Origin: Rhizobium sp. SL86
GTDB lineage: Bacteria > Pseudomonadota > Alphaproteobacteria > Rhizobiales > Rhizobiaceae
Assembly: GCF_026672545.1 (NCBI RefSeq)
Contig: NZ_JAPPRJ010000001.1
Coordinates: 868,001 to 932,000, forward strand
Direction of reading: 5' to 3'
DNA length: 64,000 bases
Shown: piece by piece, positions 1 to 8,301 of the stretch
Layout: each line of letters begins with the position of its first letter
Position numbering within the stretch: position 1 is the first letter of the stretch
Program-made: the position numbers and the translations under genes
Notes under the pieces: model-generated
The model's database searches: none
The model's input: only the letters and a program-made list of their open reading frames with translations
Told to the model about the DNA's origin: nothing

Positions 1-102
1 CGGCGTGCTTGCGTTGGCGATGTTGCCAGCAACGACCTGCTGACGGATGGACAGCCATTCTGCCTGCCGCGACGCAAGATCAAAAAGTTGGATCGGTTGC
101 AT
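1..102 (-). CDS. flgB: FlgB, proximal rod protein (N-terminal part, cut by window edge)
   Basis: Only the first 34 codons lie in the window; the gene runs off the left edge. The N-terminus starts MQPIQLFDLASRQAEWL and continues into an NIANASTPG-type motif, the signature of rod proteins of the FlgB/FlgC family. FlgB forms the proximal rod of the flagellar basal body in the periplasm. A GGAG ribosome site precedes the ATG. It is the next leftward gene after the small membrane protein at 156-731, matching the fliI-orf-flgB order of rhizobial flagellar clusters. Confidence 0.85.
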   Translation of the reverse strand, partial: MQPIQLFDLASRQAEWLSIRQQVVAGNIANASTP

Positions 103-155
103 AGGCTTCTCTCCATTTTCTACGAGGAGCCTATGCCGGTAATCTTGCGTCAGAC

Positions 156-731
156 TTACCGGCTTTCCGCCGTCTGATCACGGTATATTTCACCATTCGA
201 CGTGACGATGACCCAGCGTCCCTCACGTTGTTCGATGGTGGCCAGACGACTGTTGTCCGGCAGGATGGAGCCGATACGCACCATATACATGCCGGAGCTG
301 TCCTCAATGAGGGCGCGTCCATTGGCGACATGCATCAGGCGGAACGTATTCTTGCCCGGAAACGGCTGCTCGATCTGGCCTGGATCAGTATCCTTGTTCT
401 CCTTGCCGATGGAGGAGACGGTTGCCGTCGTCAGGTTGTCGAGCGGATCCGGGGCCGGACCGGGTGTGTGCTCGTCATCATCATCGACCAGCGCCAGCGG
501 CGAGACGCTGAAGACGGCGCGAGGCGGCCCTTCCGGCAAATCACGCGTCCGGTCCAAGGGCACGGTGCGGATGCCGAATTTGTCCTCGTTGAAAAATACG
601 TACCAGGGGAAAAAGGCCGATGCTGCAGCCAAAAGAATACCGGTGCCCATGACGATGCGGTCGCCAAGGATCCCCTTCCTGGTTTTCTTCGTGCGCTCGG
701 GCTTTGCCGGTTCATCCAGGTCTACCGCCAT
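156..731 (-). CDS. Conserved single-span membrane protein of rhizobial flagellar cluster
   Basis: 191 residues. I chose the ATG at 731 because AAGGA lies about 8 bases upstream and the FliI stop (736) is 4 bp away, so the two are probably co-translated; an upstream start at 755 would overlap fliI. The protein has a basic N-terminus (residues 10-25), one hydrophobic segment at about 30-50 (GTGILLAAASAFFPWYVFF), an acidic linker, and a C-terminal soluble domain of about 70 residues ending TSNGEIYRDQ. The last part resembles the small SH3-like/PilP-type modules seen in periplasmic secretion proteins, but that is a guess. Position between fliI and flgB suggests an assembly or export accessory role. 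Function unknown. Confidence 0.75.
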   Translation of the reverse strand: MAVDLDEPAKPERTKKTRKGILGDRIVMGTGILLAAASAFFPWYVFFNEDKFGIRTVPLDRTRDLPEGPPRAVFSVSPLALVDDDDEHTPGPAPDPLDNLTTATVSSIGKENKDTDPGQIEQPFPGKNTFRLMHVANGRALIEDSSGMYMVRIGSILPDNSRLATIEQREGRWVIVTSNGEIYRDQTAESR

Positions 732-735
732 CGAA

Positions 736-2130
736 CTATCCTTTCTGCCTCGCATTGCCGGCGCCGGGTGCTGCCATTGCGGCTCTCAAGGCATTGGCAA
801 GATCGCCGTAGGCATCACCCGAGAGAGGATCACCGGGTGTCTGTTTCAACACGTCGTAAATGATCGGGACCTGCTTGATGGCCATGTCGAGATCCGGATC
901 GCTGCCGGCGCGGTAACCGCCAATCAGGCGAAGATCCCTTGTTTCCTCATATCGATGGATCAGTGCTTTCAGCCGTGCGACGAGTTTTTCCTGGTCGCCG
1001 GTCCAGGCCTTGCGCGCAAGGCGCGAGATGGACGACAGAGGATTGATCGGCGGATAGCGCCCCTCCTCCGCCAGGCTGCGTTCGAGCACGATATGGCCAT
1101 CCAGGATGCCGCGCGCCGAATCGGCGATCGGGTCGTTGTGGTTGTCGCCATCGACCAGGATCGAGATGATCGCCGTGATGGTTCCCGTTCCCTCCGGACC
1201 GGGTCCGGCGCGTTCGAGAAGGCGCGGAAGCTCGGTGAAGACGGAGGCCGGATAACCGCGGGCGATCGGCGGCTCACCGGAGGCAACCGCGACCTCGCGA
1301 ATGGCATGCGCAAAACGCGTCACGCTGTCGGCGATGAACAGCACGTTCTCGCCCTTGTCGCGGAAGTGCTCGGCAATGGTGATGCCGACCAGCGGCGCCA
1401 TCTTGCGCAGCATCGGGCTTTCGTCGCTCGTCGCCACGACGACGATCGATTTCTCGAGATTGTCGCCGAGCGTATCCTCGATGAATTCGCGCACTTCGCG
1501 CCCGCGTTCGCCGACCAGCGAAATGACGACCTTGTCGAAGGCTTCGGCGCGGGCGACCATCGACAGAAGCGTGGACTTGCCGACGCCGGACCCAGCAAAG
1601 ATGCCGAGACGCTGACCGAGGCAGAGCGGCGAGAAGATGTCGATCGCCCTGACGCCGGTGGCAAATCCGTGTTCGATCCGCTGACGGGTCATCGAGGGGG
1701 GCGCGGTGTTGGAGATCGAGCGCTTGGACAGGCCATTGCGCAAGGGGCCCTTGCCGTCGATCGGTTCGCAGAGCGAGCTGATGGTCCGGCCACACCAGCT
1801 GTCGTCGGGCGCGACCCGGAACGCTCCCTTGCGGATCACGGTATCGCCGATGCCAATCGGCTCGCCCGGTTCGATGGGGCAGACATAAATGATATCCGGC
1901 TCGACCCGGACGACCTCGCCCAGGTGAATACCGGTCGGGCTGCGATGAGCGACAAATTCGCCGAGACGGACATGCCGCGACAGACCAGAGACCGTATAGT
2001 GACCGGCCGCAATGGTACGCACGTGGCCGCCGGGCGCAACGGTCACCTTGGGATCACTAAAGCGGCGGACCAGATCCGCCATCTGCGCCAGCTTGGAACT
2101 GCCGGAACCTTCAGCCGTATTGGTATCCAT
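736..2130 (-). CDS. fliI: FliI, flagellum-specific export ATPase
   Basis: 464 residues, normal length for the family. It drives export of rod, hook and filament subunits through the flagellar type III gate at the cytoplasmic membrane. Walker A GSGVGKST lies at residues 180-187. It is followed by the GERGREVREF motif with the catalytic glutamate and a Walker B region around VLFIADSVTRFA. The F1-ATPase-beta-like core is complete and the C-terminal domain (about 370-464) is present. It sits between flgF (15 bp gap) and the small membrane protein, all leftward. No fliH is visible nearby. Confidence 0.97.
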   Translation of the reverse strand: MDTNTAEGSGSSKLAQMADLVRRFSDPKVTVAPGGHVRTIAAGHYTVSGLSRHVRLGEFVAHRSPTGIHLGEVVRVEPDIIYVCPIEPGEPIGIGDTVIRKGAFRVAPDDSWCGRTISSLCEPIDGKGPLRNGLSKRSISNTAPPSMTRQRIEHGFATGVRAIDIFSPLCLGQRLGIFAGSGVGKSTLLSMVARAEAFDKVVISLVGERGREVREFIEDTLGDNLEKSIVVVATSDESPMLRKMAPLVGITIAEHFRDKGENVLFIADSVTRFAHAIREVAVASGEPPIARGYPASVFTELPRLLERAGPGPEGTGTITAIISILVDGDNHNDPIADSARGILDGHIVLERSLAEEGRYPPINPLSSISRLARKAWTGDQEKLVARLKALIHRYEETRDLRLIGGYRAGSDPDLDMAIKQVPIIYDVLKQTPGDPLSGDAYGDLANALRAAMAAPGAGNARQKG

Positions 2131-2145
2131 GGATCACCCTTCGGA

Positions 2146-2883
2146 TCAGGTCGATGATCCGCCGAGCACCTTGATGGCGTCGCTGAACGAGCTTTCCGTA
2201 TCGCGCATCAGGGAGGAAATGGCGGCAAAGTTGCGGTTCACCTGAATGAGTTCCGTCATTTCCCCGATGGCATTGACGTTGGATTCTTCGAGATAACCCT
2301 GGACGACGCTGACATTGAAGCTGTCGACCACAGGCTGCGGTTCCGCCGTCGGGATCACGCCGCCATTCTCGTAGCGGAGGTAACCTTGCGACACGTCGAC
2401 CGAATAAAGGCCGAGCGTGGCGACGACATTGCCGTCCTGCATGATCTGACCATCGGCGCTGACCTGCGGCGGGCCGCCTGCGCGGTTCAGCTGGATCGGC
2501 GCTCCGCCAGCGTCCAGCACCGGATAACCCATGTTGGAGACAAGCTCGCCGGTTTCGCGCATCGTGAAACGTCCGTCCCGCGTCAGAACCTGACCGGCCG
2601 GCGTATCGATGGAGAACCAGGCATCACCCTTGATCGCGAAATCGAGCGTGTTGCCGGTCTGCGTCAAGGCACCGCTGCGTGTGGAAAGATAATCGTTCCC
2701 CTGGCTGACGAAGGCGACATTAGCATTGAGATCGGTGCGGATTTTGCTCAGCACCTCATCGAACTTCACCTCCGTTGCCCGGAAGCCGACGGTGTTCATG
2801 TTCGCAATATTGTCGGCGATGGTGTTGAGGCGGCGCTCCAGCGCGATCTGCGAGGAAATGCCGACGTACAATCCAGACTGCAT
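2146..2883 (-). CDS. flgF: FlgF, proximal rod protein
   Basis: 245 residues from the ATG at 2883; the frame is open further upstream, but MQSGLYVGISSQIALERRL is the conserved rod-protein N-terminus and GGAG sits 9-12 bases ahead. The N-terminal heptad and NTIADNIANMNTVGFRA motif are typical of FlgF/FlgG. The C-terminus has the paired FlgG-like motif (SNVNAIGEMTELIQVNRNF) that folds back on the N-terminal helix. It is a rod component in the periplasm. First gene of the leftward flgF-fliI-orf-flgB transcription unit, divergent from motA. Confidence 0.93.
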   Translation of the reverse strand: MQSGLYVGISSQIALERRLNTIADNIANMNTVGFRATEVKFDEVLSKIRTDLNANVAFVSQGNDYLSTRSGALTQTGNTLDFAIKGDAWFSIDTPAGQVLTRDGRFTMRETGELVSNMGYPVLDAGGAPIQLNRAGGPPQVSADGQIMQDGNVVATLGLYSVDVSQGYLRYENGGVIPTAEPQPVVDSFNVSVVQGYLEESNVNAIGEMTELIQVNRNFAAISSLMRDTESSFSDAIKVLGGSST

Positions 2884-3106
2884 GTAAACGAGCTCCGTCT
2901 TTGACCTGACAGCGCGACGCCCGAAACAAGAGGGCCACAAACGCCAAAACGCGGATGACAAGATCCGTCCTGCGGCCAGTGATAGGCAGAGAGACTTGTG
3001 CGAGGCTGTTCCACCAGGGGACGCTGTTTAGCGACCGGTAACCCAGCCTCACGCAAGCCAGTGCCGGTAATGGAAGCACCTGATACAACTAGGGTACAGG
3101 CACGCG
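2884..3106. promoter_or_regulatory. Divergent flgF/motA promoter region
   Basis: A 223 bp gap between two motility transcription units that point away from each other, so it must hold both promoters. It contains two CCGGTAA copies (about 3035 and 3067) and an ACGCAAG motif at 3051-3057 that recurs in front of other flagellar genes here. No confident -35/-10 pair could be assigned. In S. meliloti such units are switched on through VisNR and the OmpR-like activator Rem (known for the relatives, not shown here). Confidence 0.55.
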
Positions 3107-3982
3107 ATGTTTATCATTATCGGATTCGTAATCACGCTCGGCTGCGTCCTCGGCGGCTTCATGGCGATGGGCGGACACCTGGACGTCCTCGTGCAGCCGT
3201 TCGAGCTCGTGATCATCGGTGGTGCCGGCATCGGCAGCTTCATCATGGCGAACCCGATGAAGGTGGTGAAGGATTCGGGAAAGGCGATGGGTGAGGCATT
3301 CAAATATGCCGTGCCGAAAGAGCGAAACTATCTCGATGTCCTCGGCGTGCTCTATTCCCTGATGCGCGACCTGCGCACCAAGTCGCGCAACGAGATCGAA
3401 GCGCATATCGACAATCCGGATGAATCCTCGATCTTCCAGACGGCACCGACGGTCCTGAAGAACAAGGAACTCACCTCGTTCATCTGTGACTATGTGCGTC
3501 TCATCATCATCGGCAACGCACGCAGCCACGAGATCGAGGCGCTGATGGATGAAGAAATCGAGACGATCCTGCACGACAAGATGAAGCCCTACAACGCGCT
3601 TTCGACGATGGGCGACGCATTTCCGGCAATCGGTATCGTCGCCGCCGTTCTCGGCGTCATCAAGGCCATGGCGAAGATCAACGAATCGCCGGAAGTGCTG
3701 GGCGGCCTCATCGGCGCGGCGCTTGTCGGCACCATGCTCGGGATCTTCCTGTCCTACTGCGTGGTCTCGCCGATCTGCTCGCAGATCAAGATCGTGCGGA
3801 CGAAACAGCACCGCCTGTATATCGTCGTGAAGCAGACGCTGATCGCCTATATGAACGGCTCGGTGCCGCAGGTGGCTCTCGAATACGGACGCAAGACGAT
3901 TTCCAGCTACGAACGTCCGTCGATCGACTCGGTCGAACAGGAAATGATGAACCCGGGCGGCGGCGGCGAAAAGGCGGCATAA
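3107..3982 (+). CDS. motA: MotA, flagellar stator proton-channel subunit
   Basis: 291 residues. Two N-terminal membrane segments (about 1-22 and 32-50), a large charged cytoplasmic loop, then two more segments (about 170-190 and 200-222). The conserved channel prolines appear in [13 protein letters not shown] and VVSPICSQI. MotA and MotB form the peptidoglycan-anchored stator that converts proton flux to torque; charged loop residues (RNEIEAHID region) face FliG. It heads the rightward motA-fliM-fliN-fliG-flhB cluster and ends 3 bp before fliM. No motB in the window; in relatives it lies further away. Confidence 0.96.
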   Translation: MFIIIGFVITLGCVLGGFMAMGGHLDVLVQPFELVIIGGAGIGSFIMANPMKVVKDSGKAMGEAFKYAVPKERNYLDVLGVLYSLMRDLRTKSRNEIEAHIDNPDESSIFQTAPTVLKNKELTSFICDYVRLIIIGNARSHEIEALMDEEIETILHDKMKPYNALSTMGDAFPAIGIVAAVLGVIKAMAKINESPEVLGGLIGAALVGTMLGIFLSYCVVSPICSQIKIVRTKQHRLYIVVKQTLIAYMNGSVPQVALEYGRKTISSYERPSIDSVEQEMMNPGGGGEKAA

Positions 3983-3985
3983 GCG

Positions 3986-4930
3986 ATGACCGAACAGACT
4001 GACAACAGCCCGACAATCGACCTTGCACTCCTTGCCAAGCTGACCGGAGGGCTCGGTGACTACAAAACGGTCGAGAAGATCTGCAGCGAATTCGGACAGC
4101 TTTACGCGGAATTCCTGCCCGACGTTTTCCAGAGCGAGACCGGGTTTTCCATCGACGTCAGTTATACCGGATTCCAGTCCGGGCTGATGGAAGACCTGCT
4201 GCGCGAACTCGGTCCCGACTTTGCGTTTGTCAACGGTTCGCTGCGCAACTGGTCGCCGAACTTCGTGCTCGGCTGCGGCAATACCTTCGTGATCGGCCTG
4301 ATGGAGCGTATGCTGGGTGCAGAAGCCAGCATGGTGCAGCAGCCGCCGAACCGTCCGCTGTCGGACATCGAACTCGACCTGGCGACGATGGTGTTCGAGC
4401 GGATCGCCAACGTGCTGCGGTCCGGCGTCAATGCACCGGGCGGCTTCGAGGCCATGCTGGAGCGGCCCTACAACGGCAAGGATCGTGTTGCGCCGGATGA
4501 GGAAGGACGCCCGGAATTCGGCGCGGCCATCCGCATGGCAATCGAGATCGGCAAGGTCACCTCCGAAATCGCGCTTGTCATTCCGCAGAAGGCCCTGCTC
4601 AAGACCAAGGTGGTCACCCCCAAATCGAAGGGCCAGGCCGGCAAACAAAAGCAGGAATGGGCGGCTCGGATCGCCGAGCAGGTTCGCCGCTCGCAGGTGA
4701 CGCTCGAGGCCCGCATCCGTCTGCAAAGCATGACTCTGAACGCCGTCTCGCGCCTCATGGCCGGTGATGTGATCGCGTTCGAGGACAAGTCCGACGTCAG
4801 GGTTCAGGTGAGCGCCAACGGCAAGGACATGTACACCTGCGAATTTGGACGATCCGGCGAACGCTATACCGTTCGTGTCAAAGACAATGTCAGCTCAGAG
4901 GACGAATTGCTGCGCCATCTGATGAAGTAA
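3986..4930 (+). CDS. fliM: FliM, flagellar switch protein
   Basis: 314 residues, C-ring component that receives phospho-CheY and sets motor rotation. The N-terminus contains [10 protein letters not shown] (residues 10-19), a recognisable but altered version of the EIDALL CheY-binding peptide. The middle (about 45-225) is the CheC-like domain; residues about 235-305 form the SpoA fold that pairs with FliN. Start directly follows motA. A run of Lys/Gln/Gly ([13 protein letters not shown]) links the middle and SpoA domains. The changed N-terminal peptide fits rhizobial motors that rotate in one direction and are modulated in speed. Confidence 0.93.
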   Translation: MTEQTDNSPTIDLALLAKLTGGLGDYKTVEKICSEFGQLYAEFLPDVFQSETGFSIDVSYTGFQSGLMEDLLRELGPDFAFVNGSLRNWSPNFVLGCGNTFVIGLMERMLGAEASMVQQPPNRPLSDIELDLATMVFERIANVLRSGVNAPGGFEAMLERPYNGKDRVAPDEEGRPEFGAAIRMAIEIGKVTSEIALVIPQKALLKTKVVTPKSKGQAGKQKQEWAARIAEQVRRSQVTLEARIRLQSMTLNAVSRLMAGDVIAFEDKSDVRVQVSANGKDMYTCEFGRSGERYTVRVKDNVSSEDELLRHLMK

Positions 4931-4997
4931 GTGGCTGAATTTCTGCACCGCCGCATATGGGCAGGCTGACGCAAGTTTCAAAAGGAATAATGTCTCT

Positions 4998-5552
4998 ATG
5001 GCAACCAAGAAGACCCCACTTGATGAAGACGATGTGTTCCCGGCGACCGGCAATGAAGCCGAGCTGGATCAGGCGATCGATGATCTTCGCGGCGTATTGA
5101 AGGCCGACTCCGATGGCGGGATGGCTGATTTTGGTGCAGAGTTCGGAAGCGATTCGGGTTCTGCTCCGGCCTTCGGCGAAACGGCCGATTTCGGCGGCGG
5201 TGACTTCGGCGGCGGTGATTTTGGTGGCGGCGATTTTGGAGGTTCAAGCTTCGGTGGCGACAGCCACTCCGAGATGACGGAACCGGGCAGCGCGCTCACG
5301 TCCAATCTCGATCTGATCATGGATATTCCCATCACGGTCGAGATCGTGCTGGGAACCAGCAAGATGCAGGTGGCAGGCCTGATGGATCTGCAGGAGGGCG
5401 CCATCATAGCGCTCGACAAGCGGATCGGCGAGCCAGTCGAAATCAGCGTGAGTGGTCGCCGTATTGCCAAGGGCGAAATCACGGTCCTCGAGAATGACGA
5501 TACCCGCTTCGGCGTGAAGCTGACGGAAATTTTGAGCACAAAGAAAATCTGA
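4998..5552 (+). CDS. fliN: FliN, flagellar switch protein with DFG-repeat tail
   Basis: 184 residues, longer than the usual 100-140. The C-terminal SpoA domain (about 105-180; [10 protein letters not shown] ... [23 protein letters not shown]) is standard and forms the base of the C-ring, where it binds FliH-FliI. The extra N-terminal region (about 35-90) is low complexity with repeated DFGGG units (four in a row) and related DFGAEFG, ADFGG and SSFGG pieces. An ACGCAAG motif lies 22 bp upstream of the ATG and AAAGGA is the ribosome site. A similar DFG-rich stretch occurs in the FliF tail (see findings). Confidence 0.93.
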   Translation: MATKKTPLDEDDVFPATGNEAELDQAIDDLRGVLKADSDGGMADFGAEFGSDSGSAPAFGETADFGGGDFGGGDFGGGDFGGSSFGGDSHSEMTEPGSALTSNLDLIMDIPITVEIVLGTSKMQVAGLMDLQEGAIIALDKRIGEPVEISVSGRRIAKGEITVLENDDTRFGVKLTEILSTKKI

Positions 5553-5579
5553 TCCCATGAGGTACAGTGAGGGAAGACC

Positions 5580-6629
5580 ATGATGGACTTTGACGATTTC
5601 GGAGGCGCAGTTTCCACGAAACCGTTATCCCAAGCTGAAAAAGCCGCAGCGGTCCTCCTTGCCATGGGCAAGGGGGTTGCGGGCAAGTTGCTGAAATATT
5701 TCACCCAGAGCGAACTTCAGACCATCATCGCGTCGGCCCAGACGCTGCGTGAGATCCCACCGGATGAGCTGCTGCAGCTGGTCAACGAATTCGAGGACCT
5801 GTTCACCGAGGGTGCAGGCCTTATGGACAATGCCCGCGCCATCGAAAGCATTCTGGAAGAAGGCCTGACCCCGGAAGAAGTCGATGGCCTGCTTGGCCGC
5901 CGCACCGCCTTCCAGGCTTACGAGACCTCCATCTGGGACCGCCTCCAGGACGCCGATCCGGTGTTCGTCGGCCAGTTCCTCCAGCGCGAACATCCGCAGA
6001 CCATCGCCTATATCCTTTCGATGCTGCCGTCCTCCTTCGGTGCAAAGCTGCTTCTTCAGCTGCCCGACAGCCAGCGTGCGGACATCATGAACCGTACGGT
6101 GAACATGAAGGATGTCAGCCCGAAGGCTGCGCAGATCATCGAGAATCGCGTCATCGAACTGATCGAACTGATCGAGGCCGAGCGCAACTCCAACGGCTCG
6201 AACAAGGTGGCCGAGCTCATGAACGAGCTGGACAAGCCGCAGGTCGACACGTTGCTCAGCTCGCTCGAAACGATCAGCAAGGAATCGGTCAAGAAGGTCC
6301 GTCCGAAGATCTTCCTGTTCGAAGACCTGCTTGCCATGCCGCAGCGCAGCCGCGTCATGCTGCTCAACGACATCGCGGCCGATATTCTCACGATGTCGCT
6401 GCGCGGTGCCTCGCCCGAAATCAAGGAATGTGTGCTGTCGGCCATCAGCCCACGCCAGCGCCGCATGATCGAGGCCGATCTTGGCGCCACCAACGCGGTG
6501 ACCAATCCGCGCGAAGTGGCCATCGCCCGCAGAGCCGTGGCGCAGGAGGCCATTCGACTGGCCAATGCAGGGCAAATCCAGCTCAAGGAAGCCGCGACCG
6601 AAGGCCAGACGTCTCCGGAAGCAGCCTAA
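5580..6629 (+). CDS. fliG: FliG, flagellar rotor torque protein
   Basis: 349 residues with three armadillo-like domains. The N-terminal domain (from about 20) binds FliF; the middle contains the expected FVGQFLQREHPQTIAYILSML (EHPQ motif at about 137-140), which contacts FliM; the C-terminal domain (about 235-335) carries the charged torque helix around VRPKIFLFEDL. It sits 27 bp after fliN, rightward. Start could be the ATG at 5580 or the adjacent one at 5583; GAGGGA upstream suits either. A strong hairpin follows the stop. Confidence 0.95.
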   Translation: MMDFDDFGGAVSTKPLSQAEKAAAVLLAMGKGVAGKLLKYFTQSELQTIIASAQTLREIPPDELLQLVNEFEDLFTEGAGLMDNARAIESILEEGLTPEEVDGLLGRRTAFQAYETSIWDRLQDADPVFVGQFLQREHPQTIAYILSMLPSSFGAKLLLQLPDSQRADIMNRTVNMKDVSPKAAQIIENRVIELIELIEAERNSNGSNKVAELMNELDKPQVDTLLSSLETISKESVKKVRPKIFLFEDLLAMPQRSRVMLLNDIAADILTMSLRGASPEIKECVLSAISPRQRRMIEADLGATNAVTNPREVAIARRAVAQEAIRLANAGQIQLKEAATEGQTSPEAA

Positions 6630-6632
6630 TTC

Positions 6633-6658
6633 GTCTGGCGGCGTCCGCGCCGCCAGAC
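6633..6658. other. Perfect 11-bp hairpin between fliG and flhB
   Basis: GTCTGGCGGCG (6633-6643), loop TCCG, CGCCGCCAGAC (6648-6658), starting 4 bases after the fliG stop. There is no T-tract, so it is not a classical intrinsic terminator. It may stabilise the upstream mRNA end or attenuate read-through into flhB. Confidence 0.6.
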
Positions 6659-6732
6659 CCACGCAAGCCATGATGGCTTCGTGACAGACCACCGGAGGCG
6701 GGACGCCGCCATCCTGGAACAAGGATGAAGCC

Positions 6733-7812
6733 TTGTCTGACGAGGATAAAGAAAGTAAAACAGAAAACCCTTCCGGCAAAAAACTTTCGGATGCTGCCGA
6801 GAAGGGTAATGTTCCATTTTCAAAAGAGGTGACGCTGTTTGCATCATCTCTTGCTTTCTATTTCTTCATGCTGTTCTTCGTGCCGAACAGCATTGCCAAA
6901 CTTGGCGAAGCGCTCAAAGACATCATTGAAAAACCGGATCAGTGGCAACTTGAGAATGCCTCTGACGTGGTTTCGCTCGCCGTCCATCTCGGTTGGGATG
7001 CGGCGGCTTTTCTTTTGCCGGTCATGCTGCTGTTTGCCGTCTTCGGCCTCGGCTCCTCCTTTGCCCAGAACATGCCGTCCTTCGTGCTCGAACGGGTAAG
7101 ACCGCAGTTCTCCCGCCTGTCTCCCGTCAAGGGTTTCGAACGAATCTTCAGCGTTCCGGGCCTGGTGGAATTCGGCAAGTCGATCTTCAAGGTGGCGGTC
7201 GTCGGCGTCGTGATGTTTTTCGCGATGCGCAGCGATTTCATCCATACGCTGGACGCGATGTTTGCCGATCCGGTGGTCGTCCCGGCGATGCTCTACGATT
7301 CGATGAAGAAGATGATGGTCGTTATCGTTCTGGCCACAGCCGTTCTGGCCACGGCCGACTTCTTCTGGACCCGGCATCACTGGTACACCCAGTTGAAGAT
7401 GACGAAGCAGGAGGTGAAGGACGAAAACAAGCAGGCCATGGGTGACCCGGTGGTCAAATCGCGCCAGCGTTCGTTGATGCGCAGCCGCGCACGCCAGCGC
7501 ATGATGAACAACGTTCCACGCGCCACGCTCATCATCGCCAATCCGACCCACTATGCGGTTGCCTTGCGTTATGTGCGCGAGGAAAGCGACGCTCCGGTGG
7601 TGGTTGCCAAGGGAACCGATCTCGTTGCGCTGAAAATCCGCGAGATCGCCGAGGCCAACCAGATCCCCGTTTTCGAAGATCCTCCCCTGGCCCGCTCCAT
7701 GTTTGCGCAAGTCTCAGTGGATAGTGTGATTCCACCAGCCTTTTACAAGGCTGTGGCTGAGCTGATTCACAGGGTGTACGCCGCGCGCGCGCCCAAGAGA
7801 CGGATACGCTAG
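6733..7812 (+). CDS. flhB: FlhB, flagellar export switch protein
   Basis: 359 residues counted from a TTG start at 6733 ([10 protein letters not shown] follows). The only nearby ATG (6725) is out of frame, and AAGGA lies about 8 bases ahead of the TTG, so a rare start codon is likely. Four hydrophobic segments occur between about 33 and 210. The cytoplasmic domain carries the autocleavage motif NPTH at residues 270-273, needed for switching from rod/hook to filament export. Family features are all intact. Same-strand neighbour of fliG and of the 145-residue gene that starts 7 bp later. Confidence 0.95.
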   Translation: MSDEDKESKTENPSGKKLSDAAEKGNVPFSKEVTLFASSLAFYFFMLFFVPNSIAKLGEALKDIIEKPDQWQLENASDVVSLAVHLGWDAAAFLLPVMLLFAVFGLGSSFAQNMPSFVLERVRPQFSRLSPVKGFERIFSVPGLVEFGKSIFKVAVVGVVMFFAMRSDFIHTLDAMFADPVVVPAMLYDSMKKMMVVIVLATAVLATADFFWTRHHWYTQLKMTKQEVKDENKQAMGDPVVKSRQRSLMRSRARQRMMNNVPRATLIIANPTHYAVALRYVREESDAPVVVAKGTDLVALKIREIAEANQIPVFEDPPLARSMFAQVSVDSVIPPAFYKAVAELIHRVYAARAPKRRIR

Positions 7813-7818
7813 AACATT

Positions 7819-8256
7819 ATGAAAAAATGCAGTTATTCACTTGAGCGCGAAAAGATTTTGGCAGAAGCAATCAGTCCGGTAGCCACGGAACTTCGACTGC
7901 TCGATGCGGCGGATCTCATCTCGCTTCTTCGGCTGGAATGCTACAGCAGCATTGCGGATCTCGTCTCGTCCGCAGCGGAGCTGTATTTCCATCCCGGCAC
8001 GATCAGCTTTGGCAGCGGTGGTGATTACCGCCTTGAGTGGAACACCGTGCCGGAGGTCATCCTGGACCTGGAAATCAAACCCCGCGGCGTCTCGATCTAT
8101 GCCCGCCTGACGCTTGCCGACACGACGGCCGGTCTCGAGATCGATCACATCTCCTTCCAGGAGGCCTCCGACGATCCGGAGGAAAACACCCGCTTCCTGT
8201 CGCGCAGCCTGCATGAAGCCCGCTACGTGAAATATCCGACGGCTCTTGCCAGTTGA
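7819..8256 (+). CDS. Conserved hypothetical protein coupled to flhB
   Basis: 145 residues, no signal peptide and no membrane segment. It starts 6 bp after the flhB stop and ends at a terminator, so it is the last gene of the motA-to-flhB cluster. Sequence has a helical, Leu-rich N-terminus (TELRLLDAADLISLLRLE) and a beta-rich centre (YRLEWNTVPEVILDLEIKP, VSIYARLTL). I do not recognise a domain. The position, next to the visR regulator and after flhB, suggests a soluble motility accessory protein; this is inference only. Confidence 0.75.
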   Translation: MKKCSYSLEREKILAEAISPVATELRLLDAADLISLLRLECYSSIADLVSSAAELYFHPGTISFGSGGDYRLEWNTVPEVILDLEIKPRGVSIYARLTLADTTAGLEIDHISFQEASDDPEENTRFLSRSLHEARYVKYPTALAS

Positions 8257-8266
8257 TCGGCCAGTT

Positions 8267-8295
8267 GTCCGGGCCGAAACGCCGCCCGGACGCCT
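8267..8295 (+). terminator. Intrinsic terminator after the flhB cluster
   Basis: GTCCGGGC (8267-8274) pairs perfectly with GCCCGGAC (8284-8291), followed by GCCTTTTCT. It separates the rightward switch cluster from the leftward visR, whose stop is at 8302. Confidence 0.75.
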
Positions 8296-8301
8296 TTTCT
8301 G

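Noticed and set aside
202..2157. 651-codon open frame opposite fliI and the small membrane protein
   Set aside because: Antisense shadow of GC-rich codons: the opposite strand holds FliI with all motifs. The product is Arg/Asp-rich without any domain.
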